DNA from: Phytoactinopolyspora halotolerans
GTDB lineage: Bacteria; Actinomycetota; Actinomycetes; Jiangellales; Jiangellaceae
Assembly: GCF_010550675.1 (NCBI RefSeq)
Contig: NZ_JAAGOA010000002.1
Span: 310,001-374,000 of the forward strand
Length of the DNA: 64,000 bases
Direction of reading: 5' to 3'
The position numbers and the translations under genes were made by a program. Positions 31,767-41,176 of this stretch are shown piece after piece (the stretch's first letter is position 1; each line of letters starts with the position of its first letter). A model generated the notes under the pieces. The model was not told where the DNA came from and searched no databases. It saw nothing but the letters and a program-made list of their open reading frames with translations.

Positions 31767-33802
31767 CCGTGGTTGAGCAACTGCTCGCAGCCGAGAAGCA
31801 GCACTCCGACGCTCCATGCGTGGGACAGCGTCAGCAGCATGCCCTTCGGTTGGAAACATGAGGTCTGGTAGTACCGCTCGGTGACCATGCCTCGGTAGGA
31901 GTTGACCTCGCCGTCTTCACTCGCGATAAGCTGCCGGAAACAGGCGAGCGTCTCCTCGGCTCGCTCGCGGAAATGCGGATCGCCGGTGGCTTCGGAGAGC
32001 TCGAGCAGCTCCCGGGTGCAGACCAGACCGTAAGCATGCACATGCTGATTGGACGGCGACGCCTGGTCGGAACCGCGGGTGGCGAACCCGTACACGCCGA
32101 GCGGGCTGCGCGGCGTGAACTCGACGTTGTAGGTGTAGCGGAACGTCAGCATCCACTCGGCGGCCCGGCGTGCCAGCTCCAGCCAGCGGTCTTCCCCGGT
32201 CCGCCGGTGCAGCGCCACGTATGCCATCACCGCCGCGTACCCGTCCTCCGACGTCGGAGCGAGGTCGACGTCCTCGGGCGCACCGTGGATGAACTCACGC
32301 TCCACGAACTGCGCGTAGTATTCGCCGGCACGGACAGCCGCGGCCAGGTACCGGCCGTCGTCGTACCGTTCCGCCTCGGCGAGCGCGGCCACCCAGGTCA
32401 GACCGGAGGCTCCCTCCCAGGACAGCACCCGGCCGTCGTGGGCATGGTGCACCGAGCCGACGTTGCCGTCCCCTCGCTGGCGGTCGGCGATGGCGTCGAG
32501 ATTCGAGCGGGCTGCGACCTCCCACAGCGGATGCGCCGCTCGGACGTCGTCGCCGAGCTCCAGGGCCCGCAGCACGAAGAGCGTGGCCTCGCCGAGTGTC
32601 CGGGCGTGCAGGCCGTCGCGGATCGGCGTCCAGCTCTGCGACCAGCCCTTGGACCGGTACCACGTGCCCCAGAAGGTACCGGAGGGGGAAAGGTTCGAAC
32701 AGATGAAGTCGATGACGCGTTCCGCCGCCGCGATCTGTTCGGCCGGGCCGTACTCGGCGACCTGCTCCTCGATCCGTTCCGCACGTGAGCGACGGCCGTG
32801 CGCCAGCAGCGCGTAGGCCCACGGGACTCCGCTGACCCAGCCCACGTGCATCGCCTGCCGGTCCACTCGGCTGCCGTCGCCGCCGGTGACCTCACGGTCG
32901 AAGCCGACCGTTTCCAGCAGGACACCGGGATCGGGATCATAGTGCCAGCGCACCAACCCCTCCGCGGCGATGTCGGCCGCGTCGGGCACGGAGGTCCACG
33001 GCTCGATGGGGTGCTCGGCGCGGTTGCGATCGTGGACGTCGCGCAGGACGGGTGCATACGCGTGCCGGTCGGCGGCCAGACGGCCGACCGACGCGTTCAG
33101 CCGGACCGGTTCTCCAGGCGCCCAGGTGTACCGGCCGGCCTCGGGCGCTCGCGGCTCGGCGGACCCGTAGTAGGTCACCGGCTCCTCCCGGAAGGGGAAG
33201 TCCACGTGCACCCCGGCGACGTCCCCGGTGTGTGTGAGCCCGACGCCGGTGAGACCGCACGGTGAGGTCTCGTTGGTCATGACGACGACGCCGCCGCGCG
33301 AACCCCACGCGAAGACGGCGGGCGTCGCCGCCCGGTCGGACCGGAACGACCAGCGATCGCTGACCATCCCGTCCGGATCAGACGCACCAGCCTCGAACCG
33401 CGGGAACCGGCGGTCACACGCCTCGGGCCGGTTCTCCCCGTAGAACAGGCCGGGAATGAGCCACCACGGATCCGCCGCGTCGCGGACCTCGGCTCGCAAC
33501 CGCAGGTGTCCGGAGAACGGCGTGCCGCTGCGGTTCACCACGTCCAGGATGACGTCCGATGGTGTGCCCGCGGCGATCGTCTTGATCGAGACATCGACCC
33601 GGAACGGACCGACGAGCACCGGCGTTTGTGCAGGATCGGTGGCCGGCGTGTGCCCCTCCAGCCGGCCGATCTCCGCCAAGCCGCCGATGCGTGCCGTGGG
33701 ACGCTCGGAGGTGTGCGCGGACGGTAGGAGGACGGAGTCGACCACGCCCCCGGAGCCGTCCAGCGCCTCGAGTCGTAGCACTGGAATCGGCGGCTCGGTC
33801 AC
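31763..33802 (-). CDS. Six-hairpin glycosidase-like protein of the mannosidase operon
   Basis: The 679-aa protein has no signal peptide. The first third is beta-rich (VGPFRVDVSIKTIAAG). The C-terminal two thirds resemble (alpha/alpha)6 barrels, with repeated helix pairs and aromatic residues, for example HVGWVSGVPWAYALLAH, WTPIRDGLHARTLGEATLF and SWEGASGLTWVAALAEAERY. It is not assignable to a CAZy family by eye. It starts at GTG in a GTGA overlap with the alpha-mannosidase and is the last gene of the ROK-SIS-GH38 operon. It probably acts on a released oligosaccharide. Confidence 0.7.
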   Translation of the reverse strand: MTEPPIPVLRLEALDGSGGVVDSVLLPSAHTSERPTARIGGLAEIGRLEGHTPATDPAQTPVLVGPFRVDVSIKTIAAGTPSDVILDVVNRSGTPFSGHLRLRAEVRDAADPWWLIPGLFYGENRPEACDRRFPRFEAGASDPDGMVSDRWSFRSDRAATPAVFAWGSRGGVVVMTNETSPCGLTGVGLTHTGDVAGVHVDFPFREEPVTYYGSAEPRAPEAGRYTWAPGEPVRLNASVGRLAADRHAYAPVLRDVHDRNRAEHPIEPWTSVPDAADIAAEGLVRWHYDPDPGVLLETVGFDREVTGGDGSRVDRQAMHVGWVSGVPWAYALLAHGRRSRAERIEEQVAEYGPAEQIAAAERVIDFICSNLSPSGTFWGTWYRSKGWSQSWTPIRDGLHARTLGEATLFVLRALELGDDVRAAHPLWEVAARSNLDAIADRQRGDGNVGSVHHAHDGRVLSWEGASGLTWVAALAEAERYDDGRYLAAAVRAGEYYAQFVEREFIHGAPEDVDLAPTSEDGYAAVMAYVALHRRTGEDRWLELARRAAEWMLTFRYTYNVEFTPRSPLGVYGFATRGSDQASPSNQHVHAYGLVCTRELLELSEATGDPHFRERAEETLACFRQLIASEDGEVNSYRGMVTERYYQTSCFQPKGMLLTLSHAWSVGVLLLGCEQLLNHG

Positions 33803-36363
33803 GTGACGTCCTCACCATTCTCGGCCAGGTCCCATTCCAGCAGGTCAACCTCGATCGCCGGGGCCGACGGGTCGCGCGGGACACGGAAGGTGCGGATCTG
33901 GCTCGGACCGAACTCGGCGTCGATCACCCGGCCCAGAACGGGCAGCCGCAGCCGCGCCGACGTCGCGATACCTGTGGTCTCCACGGCCCGGACGATCACG
34001 TCGGGAGCGTCCGGCTCGCCGTCCTGCCAGCCCTTGACGGCGGTCACCATGACCTGCCCGCCCTCGTCCGACGCGAAGCTCTGTGCAGCGGGAAGCTCGC
34101 CGGCGTGGGAGCTTTCCAGCATGGCCCGTGGCGGTGCACCGAGCAGAGCCGCGCGCCGGGCCAGCCCTGCGTCGCGCCACTCGCCGGCGTGCGGCACCAG
34201 CAGATAACTGAACTTCTGCACGCCCTGATCATGGAACGAGTAGAAGCCGTCCGGGTCCAGCAGCTTGGGATCGTGCCAGGAGTAGACCGGACTGCGCACC
34301 GCCGTGATGCCGATGCTCGGCGTCGCCGCGCCGTCGTCGGACGCCGGGGAGACGTCGTAGCCGTGCTTGGCGTTGTTGACGACCGCGAGTCCGGCCTGGA
34401 CCGTCGTCCCGTCGGCCGCTGTCACGGCACCGGTGAGGTCCACCCAGGACTGCCCGGGCTCCTCGGCGCCGTCGACCGGGCGCTGCAGGCTGCCGAACGG
34501 AATCTCGTAGGTGGCCGTCGGGTCCACGAGCGCCGTCGGGAATCGCATCTTCAACAGGTGCGCCTGCTCGCGCCAGTCGAGCGTGACCCGGACCTCCAGC
34601 TCATCCGACCCCTGGCGCAGGATGAACTCCTCCACCAGGCTGGATCGGCCGAGTTCACGCTCGACCCGCAGCCGCGCCCGTTCCGGTCCGTTCTCCCGCA
34701 GCACCATCCGGGTGGTGGCCATGCTCTTGCCGGGCCATGCGTAGGTGATGACGTGGTGTCCCCAGGTATCGGTGGGGTCTTCGCACACCTGCGTGTGCTC
34801 GCCCCGCGCACCCGCCACCAGATCGGCTCCGGTCCGCTTGTCCAGCAGGCTCGACAGCCACCCCGTGGCCGGATCCAGCTCCACCCGCAGGATCTCGTTC
34901 TCCAGCACCGTGTCCGTGGCGAACAGGGTGCCGGGTTCCCGGCTGCTCCACGGCGTTCCGGCCGGGGCGGAACCCGGACGCAGCCGGTAGAGGCGGTAAC
35001 CCAGGGGCGGCAGCTCGGCCTGGAAGACAGCCGCGCCGCGTCCCTTGTCGTTCGTGGTGGCCACGGACTGGGTCCGCTGCGACGGGGTCTGACGGCCGTC
35101 CGCGTCGACGACGTGCACGCCGGTGGGCTGGACACCGTACTGCAGCTCCACATCGGTGGTGACCGGCCACGGGTGCGGGTTGAAGACGAGCACCGGCTGG
35201 GTGCCTTCCTCGAACGGCACGTCGACCTGCCGTGCGATCGTGTTGTGCACCCAGGTGGTGATCCGCTTGGAGATGGCCACGGCCTCGCCGAGCTGGTCGC
35301 GGGCGTCGTCGTAGGCGGACTCGATGGCGGAACCGGGCAGCACGTCGTGGAACTGGTTGAACAGCACCTGCTTCCAGGCGTGGTCGAGCTCGTCGCGCGG
35401 GTAGAGCAGGCCGTCGGTGACCGAGCCGATGGCGGCCCAACGTTCTGCGCTCAGCAGGGCGGCCTGCGCGCGACGGATCCACTGCTTGATGCCGGAGTGT
35501 GCGGAGTAGCAGCCGGCCGCGTGATGCTGCAGGTCATCTCGCCAGACCGGGAGCTCGGCCATCTCCGCCGCACCTCGTTTCGCGATCAGCTCGTCGAAGT
35601 ACCGGCGCGGTGAGGACAGCACCATCCGGCCGTAGGAGCCCATGCGGTCGTAGCGGTAGATCGACTCGATGTTCGCCTTGGTCGGGCCGCCGCCGTGGTT
35701 GCCGACGCCGTAGAAGATCATGACGTCGCCGAGCGAGCGGTCGAGCTGGCCAAGCGCTTTCTCGGTCTGGTGCGCCACGTCGCCGGGCGGGCTGCAGTAC
35801 TCGAACGGGATGCGGTAAGCGAGCACCCGGCTACCGTCCGGCGCCTCCCACCAGAACGCGGTGCCGTCCAGGTCGCTCTCGTGGGGGCCGGGGCGGAGGA
35901 AACAGTACGAGTCCATCCGCTGGCCGCGCAGGATCTGCGGCAGCATCGCGTTGTGCCCGAACGGGTCGACGTTCATCCCGACGCTCGCCGTGACGCCGAA
36001 CCGTTCATGCAGGTAGCGCTGGCCGTATAGGCCCTGGCGGACGAACGACTCGCCGCCGGGCATGTTGCAGTCCGGCTCGACCCACCAGCCGCCGGCCATC
36101 ACCCAGCGCCCTTCGGCCACTCGCTCCTTGATCCGGGCGAACAGCTCCGGATCCGCTTCCTCCACCCAGGCGACGAGGACGATCTGGTCGCAGGTGAAGA
36201 CGAAATCCGGGTACTCGTCCATGCGCTGGATCGCCGACCAGAAGGTGGCACGGGCCTCCTGATAGCCCTCTTGCCACGGCCACAGCCACACCGGGTCGAG
36301 GTGCGCGTTGCCGATCATGTGCAGGGCGCGGTCCGGGGTCGCTACTGGACGATCCATAGTCAT
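33799..36363 (-). CDS. GH38 alpha-mannosidase
   Basis: The 854-aa cytosolic enzyme removes alpha-mannose. Zinc ligands lie in GNAHLDPVWLWPW (H21, D23) and the nucleophile is D132 in MNVDPFGHN. The C-terminal beta domains run to the end, including the segment ILRVELDPATGWLSSLLDKR typical of GH38. The start overlaps the SIS gene stop by ATGA and the end overlaps the next gene by GTGA. Absence of a signal peptide implies it works on imported oligosaccharides. Confidence 0.95.
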   Translation of the reverse strand: MTMDRPVATPDRALHMIGNAHLDPVWLWPWQEGYQEARATFWSAIQRMDEYPDFVFTCDQIVLVAWVEEADPELFARIKERVAEGRWVMAGGWWVEPDCNMPGGESFVRQGLYGQRYLHERFGVTASVGMNVDPFGHNAMLPQILRGQRMDSYCFLRPGPHESDLDGTAFWWEAPDGSRVLAYRIPFEYCSPPGDVAHQTEKALGQLDRSLGDVMIFYGVGNHGGGPTKANIESIYRYDRMGSYGRMVLSSPRRYFDELIAKRGAAEMAELPVWRDDLQHHAAGCYSAHSGIKQWIRRAQAALLSAERWAAIGSVTDGLLYPRDELDHAWKQVLFNQFHDVLPGSAIESAYDDARDQLGEAVAISKRITTWVHNTIARQVDVPFEEGTQPVLVFNPHPWPVTTDVELQYGVQPTGVHVVDADGRQTPSQRTQSVATTNDKGRGAAVFQAELPPLGYRLYRLRPGSAPAGTPWSSREPGTLFATDTVLENEILRVELDPATGWLSSLLDKRTGADLVAGARGEHTQVCEDPTDTWGHHVITYAWPGKSMATTRMVLRENGPERARLRVERELGRSSLVEEFILRQGSDELEVRVTLDWREQAHLLKMRFPTALVDPTATYEIPFGSLQRPVDGAEEPGQSWVDLTGAVTAADGTTVQAGLAVVNNAKHGYDVSPASDDGAATPSIGITAVRSPVYSWHDPKLLDPDGFYSFHDQGVQKFSYLLVPHAGEWRDAGLARRAALLGAPPRAMLESSHAGELPAAQSFASDEGGQVMVTAVKGWQDGEPDAPDVIVRAVETTGIATSARLRLPVLGRVIDAEFGPSQIRTFRVPRDPSAPAIEVDLLEWDLAENGEDVT

Positions 36364-36983
36364 GAGGGGTGCTCCACTTCGACCGCCCAGATGTCGGCGA
36401 TCTCACTGATCAGGTGCATGGCCAGGGTATGCATCTCCTGGATGCGCGCGGTGACCGTCGAGGGTACCAGGAGTGCGTGGTCTGCGTGGACATATGCGTT
36501 GCCGCCATCGCCGCCGGCGAACAGCACCGTCGTCGCTCCGCGCTTGCGTGCCGTTTCCAGCCCGGCGACGATGTTCGGCGAGCGTCCGCTGGTGGTGAAG
36601 GCCGCGACGACGTCGCCGGGACGGGCGAGCGCCTCGACCTGGCGGGCGAAGACGTCATCGTAGGTGTAGTCGTTGGCGACGCAGGTCATCACGGTCGGGT
36701 CGGTGGTGAGGGTGACGGCCGGCAGCGGGGCGCGATCCCGCTTGTAGTGGCCGATGAGCTCACCGGTGAAATGCTGCGCGTCGGCGGCACTGCCACCGTT
36801 GCCGAACGTGTACAGCACGCCGCCGGCGGCGAAGCTCTGGCATATCAACGTGCCGATGGCCTGGACGGCGGGGAGCAGGGGTTCCATCGCCCGCGCGGTG
36901 CCCACATGGTCGTCGAGCTGGCGCGCGAGCTCGGCGTCCTGCCGCGGTGCCGCGATCTGGGGGTTGGCCTGGGCGTCACGCAT
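36360..36983 (-). CDS. SIS-domain phosphosugar isomerase (GmhA-like)
   Basis: The 207-aa protein is one SIS domain. The sugar-phosphate site is LYTFGNGGSAADAQHFTGEL, with a second Ser-rich loop AAFTTSGRSPNIV. The closest general type is GmhA/DiaA. With the ROK kinase immediately upstream (8-nt overlap) it probably converts a phosphorylated hexose or hexosamine during glycan breakdown. The exact substrate is not visible. Confidence 0.88.
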   Translation of the reverse strand: MRDAQANPQIAAPRQDAELARQLDDHVGTARAMEPLLPAVQAIGTLICQSFAAGGVLYTFGNGGSAADAQHFTGELIGHYKRDRAPLPAVTLTTDPTVMTCVANDYTYDDVFARQVEALARPGDVVAAFTTSGRSPNIVAGLETARKRGATTVLFAGGDGGNAYVHADHALLVPSTVTARIQEMHTLAMHLISEIADIWAVEVEHPS

Positions 36984-37944
36984 GGCTCACCTCGGCGAGT
37001 GCATCGAGGGCGACGACGCCCGCGCCGACGACGCACACCACGTCGCCGAGCTTGGCCAGTACGACTTGAACGGCCTTGGCGGCCGGGGCCATGGCATCGC
37101 GGGCGACCGCCTCGGTGACCGGGTCCAGCAACATCGCCCCGGAGCGCGTCACGCCACCACCGAGCACGACCAGTTCCGGTTCGAACATGTTCACCAGGTC
37201 GGTGAGGGCCTGGCCGAGGATGTCGGTGGTCTCCGCCCAGATCCGTTCCGCCAGCGGATCACCGTCGCGGGCAGCCGCGGACACGCTGGCAGCCGTGAGC
37301 GGCGACGCCCCGGCCAGGGCCGGGCTCTCCGTGGATTCGAGCGCCTCGGCCGCGCGTTCGGCGATGGCGGTGCCGGAGACGTAGGCCTCCAGACACCCGC
37401 GTCGCCCACAGGTGCACAAGCGGCCACCGGGCCGGACCATGATGTGACCGAGTTCGCCACCGTTTCCGGCGGCGCCCCGGTGCAGCCGGCCGTGCACCAC
37501 CGAGCCGCCGCCGACGCCGGTGGAGACGGTGAGGTAGAGCATGGTCGATGTGCCGACGCCCGCGCCGAAGCGGTGTTCGCCGAGTGCGGCGGCGGTCGCG
37601 TCGTTCTCCAGGAAGGCCGGGACGCCGAACTCCTCCAGCACCATCGAGCCGAGCGGGATGTCGATCCAGCCGGGCAGGTGCGGCGGGCACAGCAACACGC
37701 CGTCGGCGCCGTCCAGAGGTCCACCGCAGGAGATCCCCACTGCCGCGATCGGGGTGTCCAGGGCGGCATCCGCCACGGCGCGATGCCCCATATCGAACAG
37801 GCGGGCGATCACCGCCTCGGGACCCTCGTCGCGATGTGTCGGTTCCACGATCAGGCCGTGCACCCGGCCGTCGGAGGTGACCACGCCTACGGCGAGCTTG
37901 GTGCCGCCGATGTCCAAGGACAGGACGGCGGGGGGTGTGCTCAT
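36976..37944 (-). CDS. ROK-family sugar kinase
   Basis: The 322-aa protein has the phosphate loop LSLDIGGTKLAVG and the ROK zinc motif CTCGRRGCLEAY. It has no N-terminal HTH, so it is a kinase rather than a repressor. The catalytic Asp sits in FLENDATAAALGE. Likely substrates are mannose, N-acetylmannosamine or GlcNAc released by the neighbouring hydrolases. The start follows GGAGG. Two LacI-type dyads upstream (37989-38063) predict substrate-dependent control of the ROK-SIS-GH38-six-hairpin operon. Confidence 0.93.
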   Translation of the reverse strand: MSTPPAVLSLDIGGTKLAVGVVTSDGRVHGLIVEPTHRDEGPEAVIARLFDMGHRAVADAALDTPIAAVGISCGGPLDGADGVLLCPPHLPGWIDIPLGSMVLEEFGVPAFLENDATAAALGEHRFGAGVGTSTMLYLTVSTGVGGGSVVHGRLHRGAAGNGGELGHIMVRPGGRLCTCGRRGCLEAYVSGTAIAERAAEALESTESPALAGASPLTAASVSAAARDGDPLAERIWAETTDILGQALTDLVNMFEPELVVLGGGVTRSGAMLLDPVTEAVARDAMAPAAKAVQVVLAKLGDVVCVVGAGVVALDALAEVSHA

Positions 37945-37988
37945 GCATCCTCCGGTTCTGCGGCGGGACGGAAGGCCCGCTGGGCCGG

Positions 37989-38063
37989 GTGTGACATCGT
38001 TCCCACACGCCATCGTAGAGGGCGCTTCCGCGCCGGTCAAACGTCAGGGGATCGTTCCCAGAG
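37989..38063. promoter_or_regulatory. Two LacI-type operators upstream of ROK operon
   Basis: GTGTGACATCGTTCCCACAC (37989-38008) is centred on CG with matching outer arms. A second dyad with GGGGATCGTTCCC lies at 38044-38063. The centres are 55 bp apart. The shared half TTCCCA also occurs in the operator before GH84, so one LacI protein probably binds all of these. Confidence 0.7.
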
Positions 38064-38136
38064 CGGCGCATCGGAAGCGGCACGAGGCCGCCGCGTCGGG
38101 CCGATCCCGCAGAAGCGGATGGGCAGGGCTGCGGGC

Positions 38137-38172
38137 GCGGTGACGCGAGCGGTGACGCGAGCGGTTACGCGA
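38137..38172. repeat. Three tandem 12-bp repeats at lacI stop
   Basis: GCGGTGACGCGA occurs twice (38137-38160) and is followed by a one-mismatch copy, GCGGTTACGCGA (38161-38172). The last copy covers the stop codon of the LacI gene. It is probably a slippage product; no function is evident. Confidence 0.7.
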
Positions 38173-39259
38173 TCTGTCCAGGGGGTGCGGTGGAGCCGCG
38201 TTCGATGATGTCCACGGGGATGACGTCCACGGCGGGTGGTGCGTCCGGTACGGCGACGCGCTGCAGCAGCCGTTCGACGGCGGCCCGCCCGAGCGTCGTG
38301 GCGTCCTGCGCGACCGCGGTGACACCCGGGGTGACCATGCTCATCCAGGGGGCGTCGTCGAAGCTGACCACACTGAGCTCGTCCGGAATGCGCAGCTTGA
38401 GCTGTGCGGCCGCGCGCCACACCCCCTCGGCGAGCACGTTGTTGGCCGCGAACACGGCCGTGGGCCGGGCGTCGCCCTGTAACAGGCGCAGCGCCGCGTC
38501 CTGCGCCGCCACCACGTCCCAGCCGCTGGACACCACGAACGAGGGGTCTTCTTCGATCTCCGCGGCGTCCAGCGCCGCGCGGTAGCCGCGGTAGCGATCG
38601 CGCCCTGTGGTCCAGTCGGTCTCGTCGATGAACAGTGCGATCCGGCGGTGGCCGAGACCGGTCAGCCGTTCGGTCGCCCGGCGGGCGGCGGCATGGTTGT
38701 CCACGACGACGGCGTCGCACTCGCCCGCGGTGAACTGCCGGTCCACCTCGACCACAGGCACGCCGTGCCGCCGCAGGTAATCGATGATGGTGGCTGAGAC
38801 CGGTGTCACCACGACGCCGGCGACCCGCAGCGCCACGAACGCCTCCGCCGCTCCCGCCTCGTCCTCGGCCACGCCGCCGTCGTCGGCGAGCATCATGCTG
38901 TAGCCGTGCGACCGGGCCGCCTGCCCGGCACCGGCGGCGAGCTCGGCGTAGAACGAGTTGCGCAAGTCCGAGACGAGGACACCGATGGAGAGGCTGACCT
39001 GCTGCTTGAGGTGGCGGGCCGTAGCGTCGGGGACATAGCGGAGCTTCCCGGCCGCGCTGAGCACTCGACGGCGGACGTCCTCGGCCACATATCCGCGCCC
39101 GGTCAGCGCGCGGGAGGCGGTGGATCGGGACACACCGGCCATTTCGGCGACATCCTTGATGGTCGCGCGTCTGGGGACGGAGCTCGCCGCCGGGGCGGGT
39201 CGCAGCGGATCGGCCGGAGCCGGTGGGTCTGCCGGCTCCACGCTCGCGTCCTGCCCCAT
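38165..39259 (-). CDS. LacI-family repressor of the glycan locus
   Basis: The 364-aa protein has a standard HTH and hinge (ATIKDVAEMAGVSRSTASRALTG) and a periplasmic-binding-protein-like sensor ending in the usual FDDAPWMSM loop. It follows the double-MBL gene by 9 bp, with GAGGAG before its ATG, so it is transcribed from the operator-bearing promoter at 41157-41176 and should be autoregulated. Related dyads before the ROK operon and before the ABC transporter operon suggest it controls the whole 31.8-54.6 kb locus. Confidence 0.93.
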   Translation of the reverse strand: MGQDASVEPADPPAPADPLRPAPAASSVPRRATIKDVAEMAGVSRSTASRALTGRGYVAEDVRRRVLSAAGKLRYVPDATARHLKQQVSLSIGVLVSDLRNSFYAELAAGAGQAARSHGYSMMLADDGGVAEDEAGAAEAFVALRVAGVVVTPVSATIIDYLRRHGVPVVEVDRQFTAGECDAVVVDNHAAARRATERLTGLGHRRIALFIDETDWTTGRDRYRGYRAALDAAEIEEDPSFVVSSGWDVVAAQDAALRLLQGDARPTAVFAANNVLAEGVWRAAAQLKLRIPDELSVVSFDDAPWMSMVTPGVTAVAQDATTLGRAAVERLLQRVAVPDAPPAVDVIPVDIIERGSTAPPGQIA

Positions 39260-39268
39260 CTCATCTCC

Positions 39269-41152
39269 TCACCCCAGGTCGGCGTCATCGGCGACGACGT
39301 CGACCAGTGCCTCCGCATGCTGGCCCAAGCGTAGGGTGCCGACGGTGACGTCCACGGCCACCCGCGCGCGTCGCCGCTCCTCGCCGTCGGTGGCGATCAC
39401 GAGTTCCGCCGTCGCCGTCTCCCCTTCTTCGAGCTTAAGGACTAGCGCCTCCGGTGCACAGGACCACCCCTCCGGGAGGACCGGATGGACGATGGCCTCC
39501 GCCGCCGCACGGACCGGATTGCGCACCGTCACGTCCAGGCGCACCTTTCCTCCGGTGGTCACCCGGTTGCGGTAAGGGGCGATGTGTGCCACCACGCCGT
39601 CCGGCTGGATGTCGAGCTCGTCCAGCGGGAGCAGCTCCTGGTGGATCTGGACCACTTCTTCGGCCTGTTCGGCGAGCATGTCCAGATATGCATCGTCCAC
39701 CCAGCGATGCTTCCAGTGCCCGCTGACCATCAGGCCGGGAGCGACCCTGCGGTACAGCGCCGCGCTCTTCCGGAAGTCGTCCATCCGGAACAGGTTCCGG
39801 TACTGGTAGTTGAGGATTTCGCGCCGTTCACCCGGGACACCCTGGATGTCCTGCTGGTCGCCGGTGACCATGACGCGGACCCCGTCCACCTCGAAGGCGA
39901 ACCCGGCCGCGTACAGCGTGTGGCCTGGCAGCTCATGCACGGTGATCTGGTACTCGTGCCAGGTGAACGTCTCTTCCAGCGGCAGCTCCCGGTCGACCGG
40001 GATCGGGTCGTACCACAGGCAGGGCAGGTCGTAGTGGTCCGGATCGTTCAGGATCGGCGCGACGTTGGCGGGCGCCCAGACCTCGGCCTCCTCCACCTCG
40101 CGTAGCAGCGGAGCTCCGGCGACGTGGTCGTCGTGGTAGTGCGTGAGCAGCACGACCTCCACATCGGTGACGCCGTAGTCTCGGCGCAACGCCGGCAGCG
40201 ACGCCAGCCACGGTCGCCGGGACGCGCGGTCGGTCCCGGCCGGCAGGCCGGTGGTCATGTCGTAGCCGTAATCGATGATCATCGCCGCGCCCGTCTCGGA
40301 CAGCAGCACGTACGAACACGAATTCGCGGTCCGGTTCAGCAGCAGGTGTGGGGTCAGCTCGACGAACGGCCGTTCCAACCGGTCGCGTAGATCCCACGGG
40401 TACGGCCGGCGGGAGTCGACGTACCGGCTCATCCGTTCCGCCAGCAACTCCAGGGCCGCGCGCGGATCGTTCATCGGTTCGCCGTGCGACGGCAGCAGGA
40501 GGTCCAGCCGCTCATCCATGAGTTGGTAGCAGCTCAGGACCGCCATCGCCGGCCCTTCGTTCTCGGTGTAGGACCACTGCGTCGCGGCGAGCGACCAGAC
40601 CTTTCCGGGGGCATAGATGAGGTCGCCGGTGAACGCGATGCGCAAACCGTCGCGTTCGAGGATGTAGGTCACCGAGCCGGTGGTGTGGCCGGGCGTGGGG
40701 AGCACCGTGACGGTGACTCCGCCGTAGCCGGCGGCGCGATACTCCGGCACGGTTCCGGTGACGTGCACCGGCTCCAACAGGGAGAACTTGTCTTGGCGGA
40801 GGTTGTAGTCGTTGGCGATGGGCCGGGTGACCCACATATGGTCGACGTGCGCGAACAAACCGAACTCGACCGGTGGGACGTGGATCTCGACGCCTGCCTG
40901 GATCGCGCGGGGCAGTCCTTGCCCCTGATCGCGATGGTGGTGGGTCATCAGAACGTGCGTCAGGCGGTCGATGCCCATCGCCTGGAGATGATCGAGCGCG
41001 GTGCCGGAGCCGAAATCGATGGCGATCCCGGTCGACTCGCCGTCGGCGTCGGCCTCGTTCCGGATGACGTAGACGTCGCAGGTGTCCCGGACGCGGAACA
41101 CACCCGGAGCTACCTCGGATACTGGCGCTTCTTCGGCGGCATGTGTACTCAC
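39269..41152 (-). CDS. Tandem metallo-beta-lactamase-fold protein
   Basis: The 627-aa protein has two MBL domains. The first shows THHHRDQG, with Gln in place of the last His, followed by TPGHTTGS, FTGDLIY and LPSHGEP. The second shows THYHDDHVAG, LPGHTLYA, VTGDQQD and VSGHWKHR. A C-terminal beta-sandwich of about 100 residues follows (KVRLDVTVRNPVRAAA). The GTG start at 41152 lies within 24 bp of the divergent GH84 start. It forms an operon with LacI. The substrate is unknown; location implies a hydrolytic step on an amidated, esterified or lactone sugar derivative. Confidence 0.85.
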   Translation of the reverse strand: MSTHAAEEAPVSEVAPGVFRVRDTCDVYVIRNEADADGESTGIAIDFGSGTALDHLQAMGIDRLTHVLMTHHHRDQGQGLPRAIQAGVEIHVPPVEFGLFAHVDHMWVTRPIANDYNLRQDKFSLLEPVHVTGTVPEYRAAGYGGVTVTVLPTPGHTTGSVTYILERDGLRIAFTGDLIYAPGKVWSLAATQWSYTENEGPAMAVLSCYQLMDERLDLLLPSHGEPMNDPRAALELLAERMSRYVDSRRPYPWDLRDRLERPFVELTPHLLLNRTANSCSYVLLSETGAAMIIDYGYDMTTGLPAGTDRASRRPWLASLPALRRDYGVTDVEVVLLTHYHDDHVAGAPLLREVEEAEVWAPANVAPILNDPDHYDLPCLWYDPIPVDRELPLEETFTWHEYQITVHELPGHTLYAAGFAFEVDGVRVMVTGDQQDIQGVPGERREILNYQYRNLFRMDDFRKSAALYRRVAPGLMVSGHWKHRWVDDAYLDMLAEQAEEVVQIHQELLPLDELDIQPDGVVAHIAPYRNRVTTGGKVRLDVTVRNPVRAAAEAIVHPVLPEGWSCAPEALVLKLEEGETATAELVIATDGEERRRARVAVDVTVGTLRLGQHAEALVDVVADDADLG

Positions 41153-41156
41153 GCCA

Positions 41157-41176
41157 CGATGGTATCGTTCCCACAA
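41157..41176. promoter_or_regulatory. LacI-type operator between divergent MBL-lacI and GH84 starts
   Basis: The 20-bp dyad is centred on CG at 41166-41167 with the right half TTCCCACA. It fills the 23-bp gap between the GTG of the MBL gene and the ATG of GH84. A repressor here would cover both start regions. The tiny gap means that transcripts must begin within the opposite gene or be leaderless. Confidence 0.65.

Noticed and set aside
33628-35613. 661-codon frame opposite GH38
   Set aside because: An antisense shadow without domains; the GH38 frame carries catalytic motifs and coupled start and stop signals.
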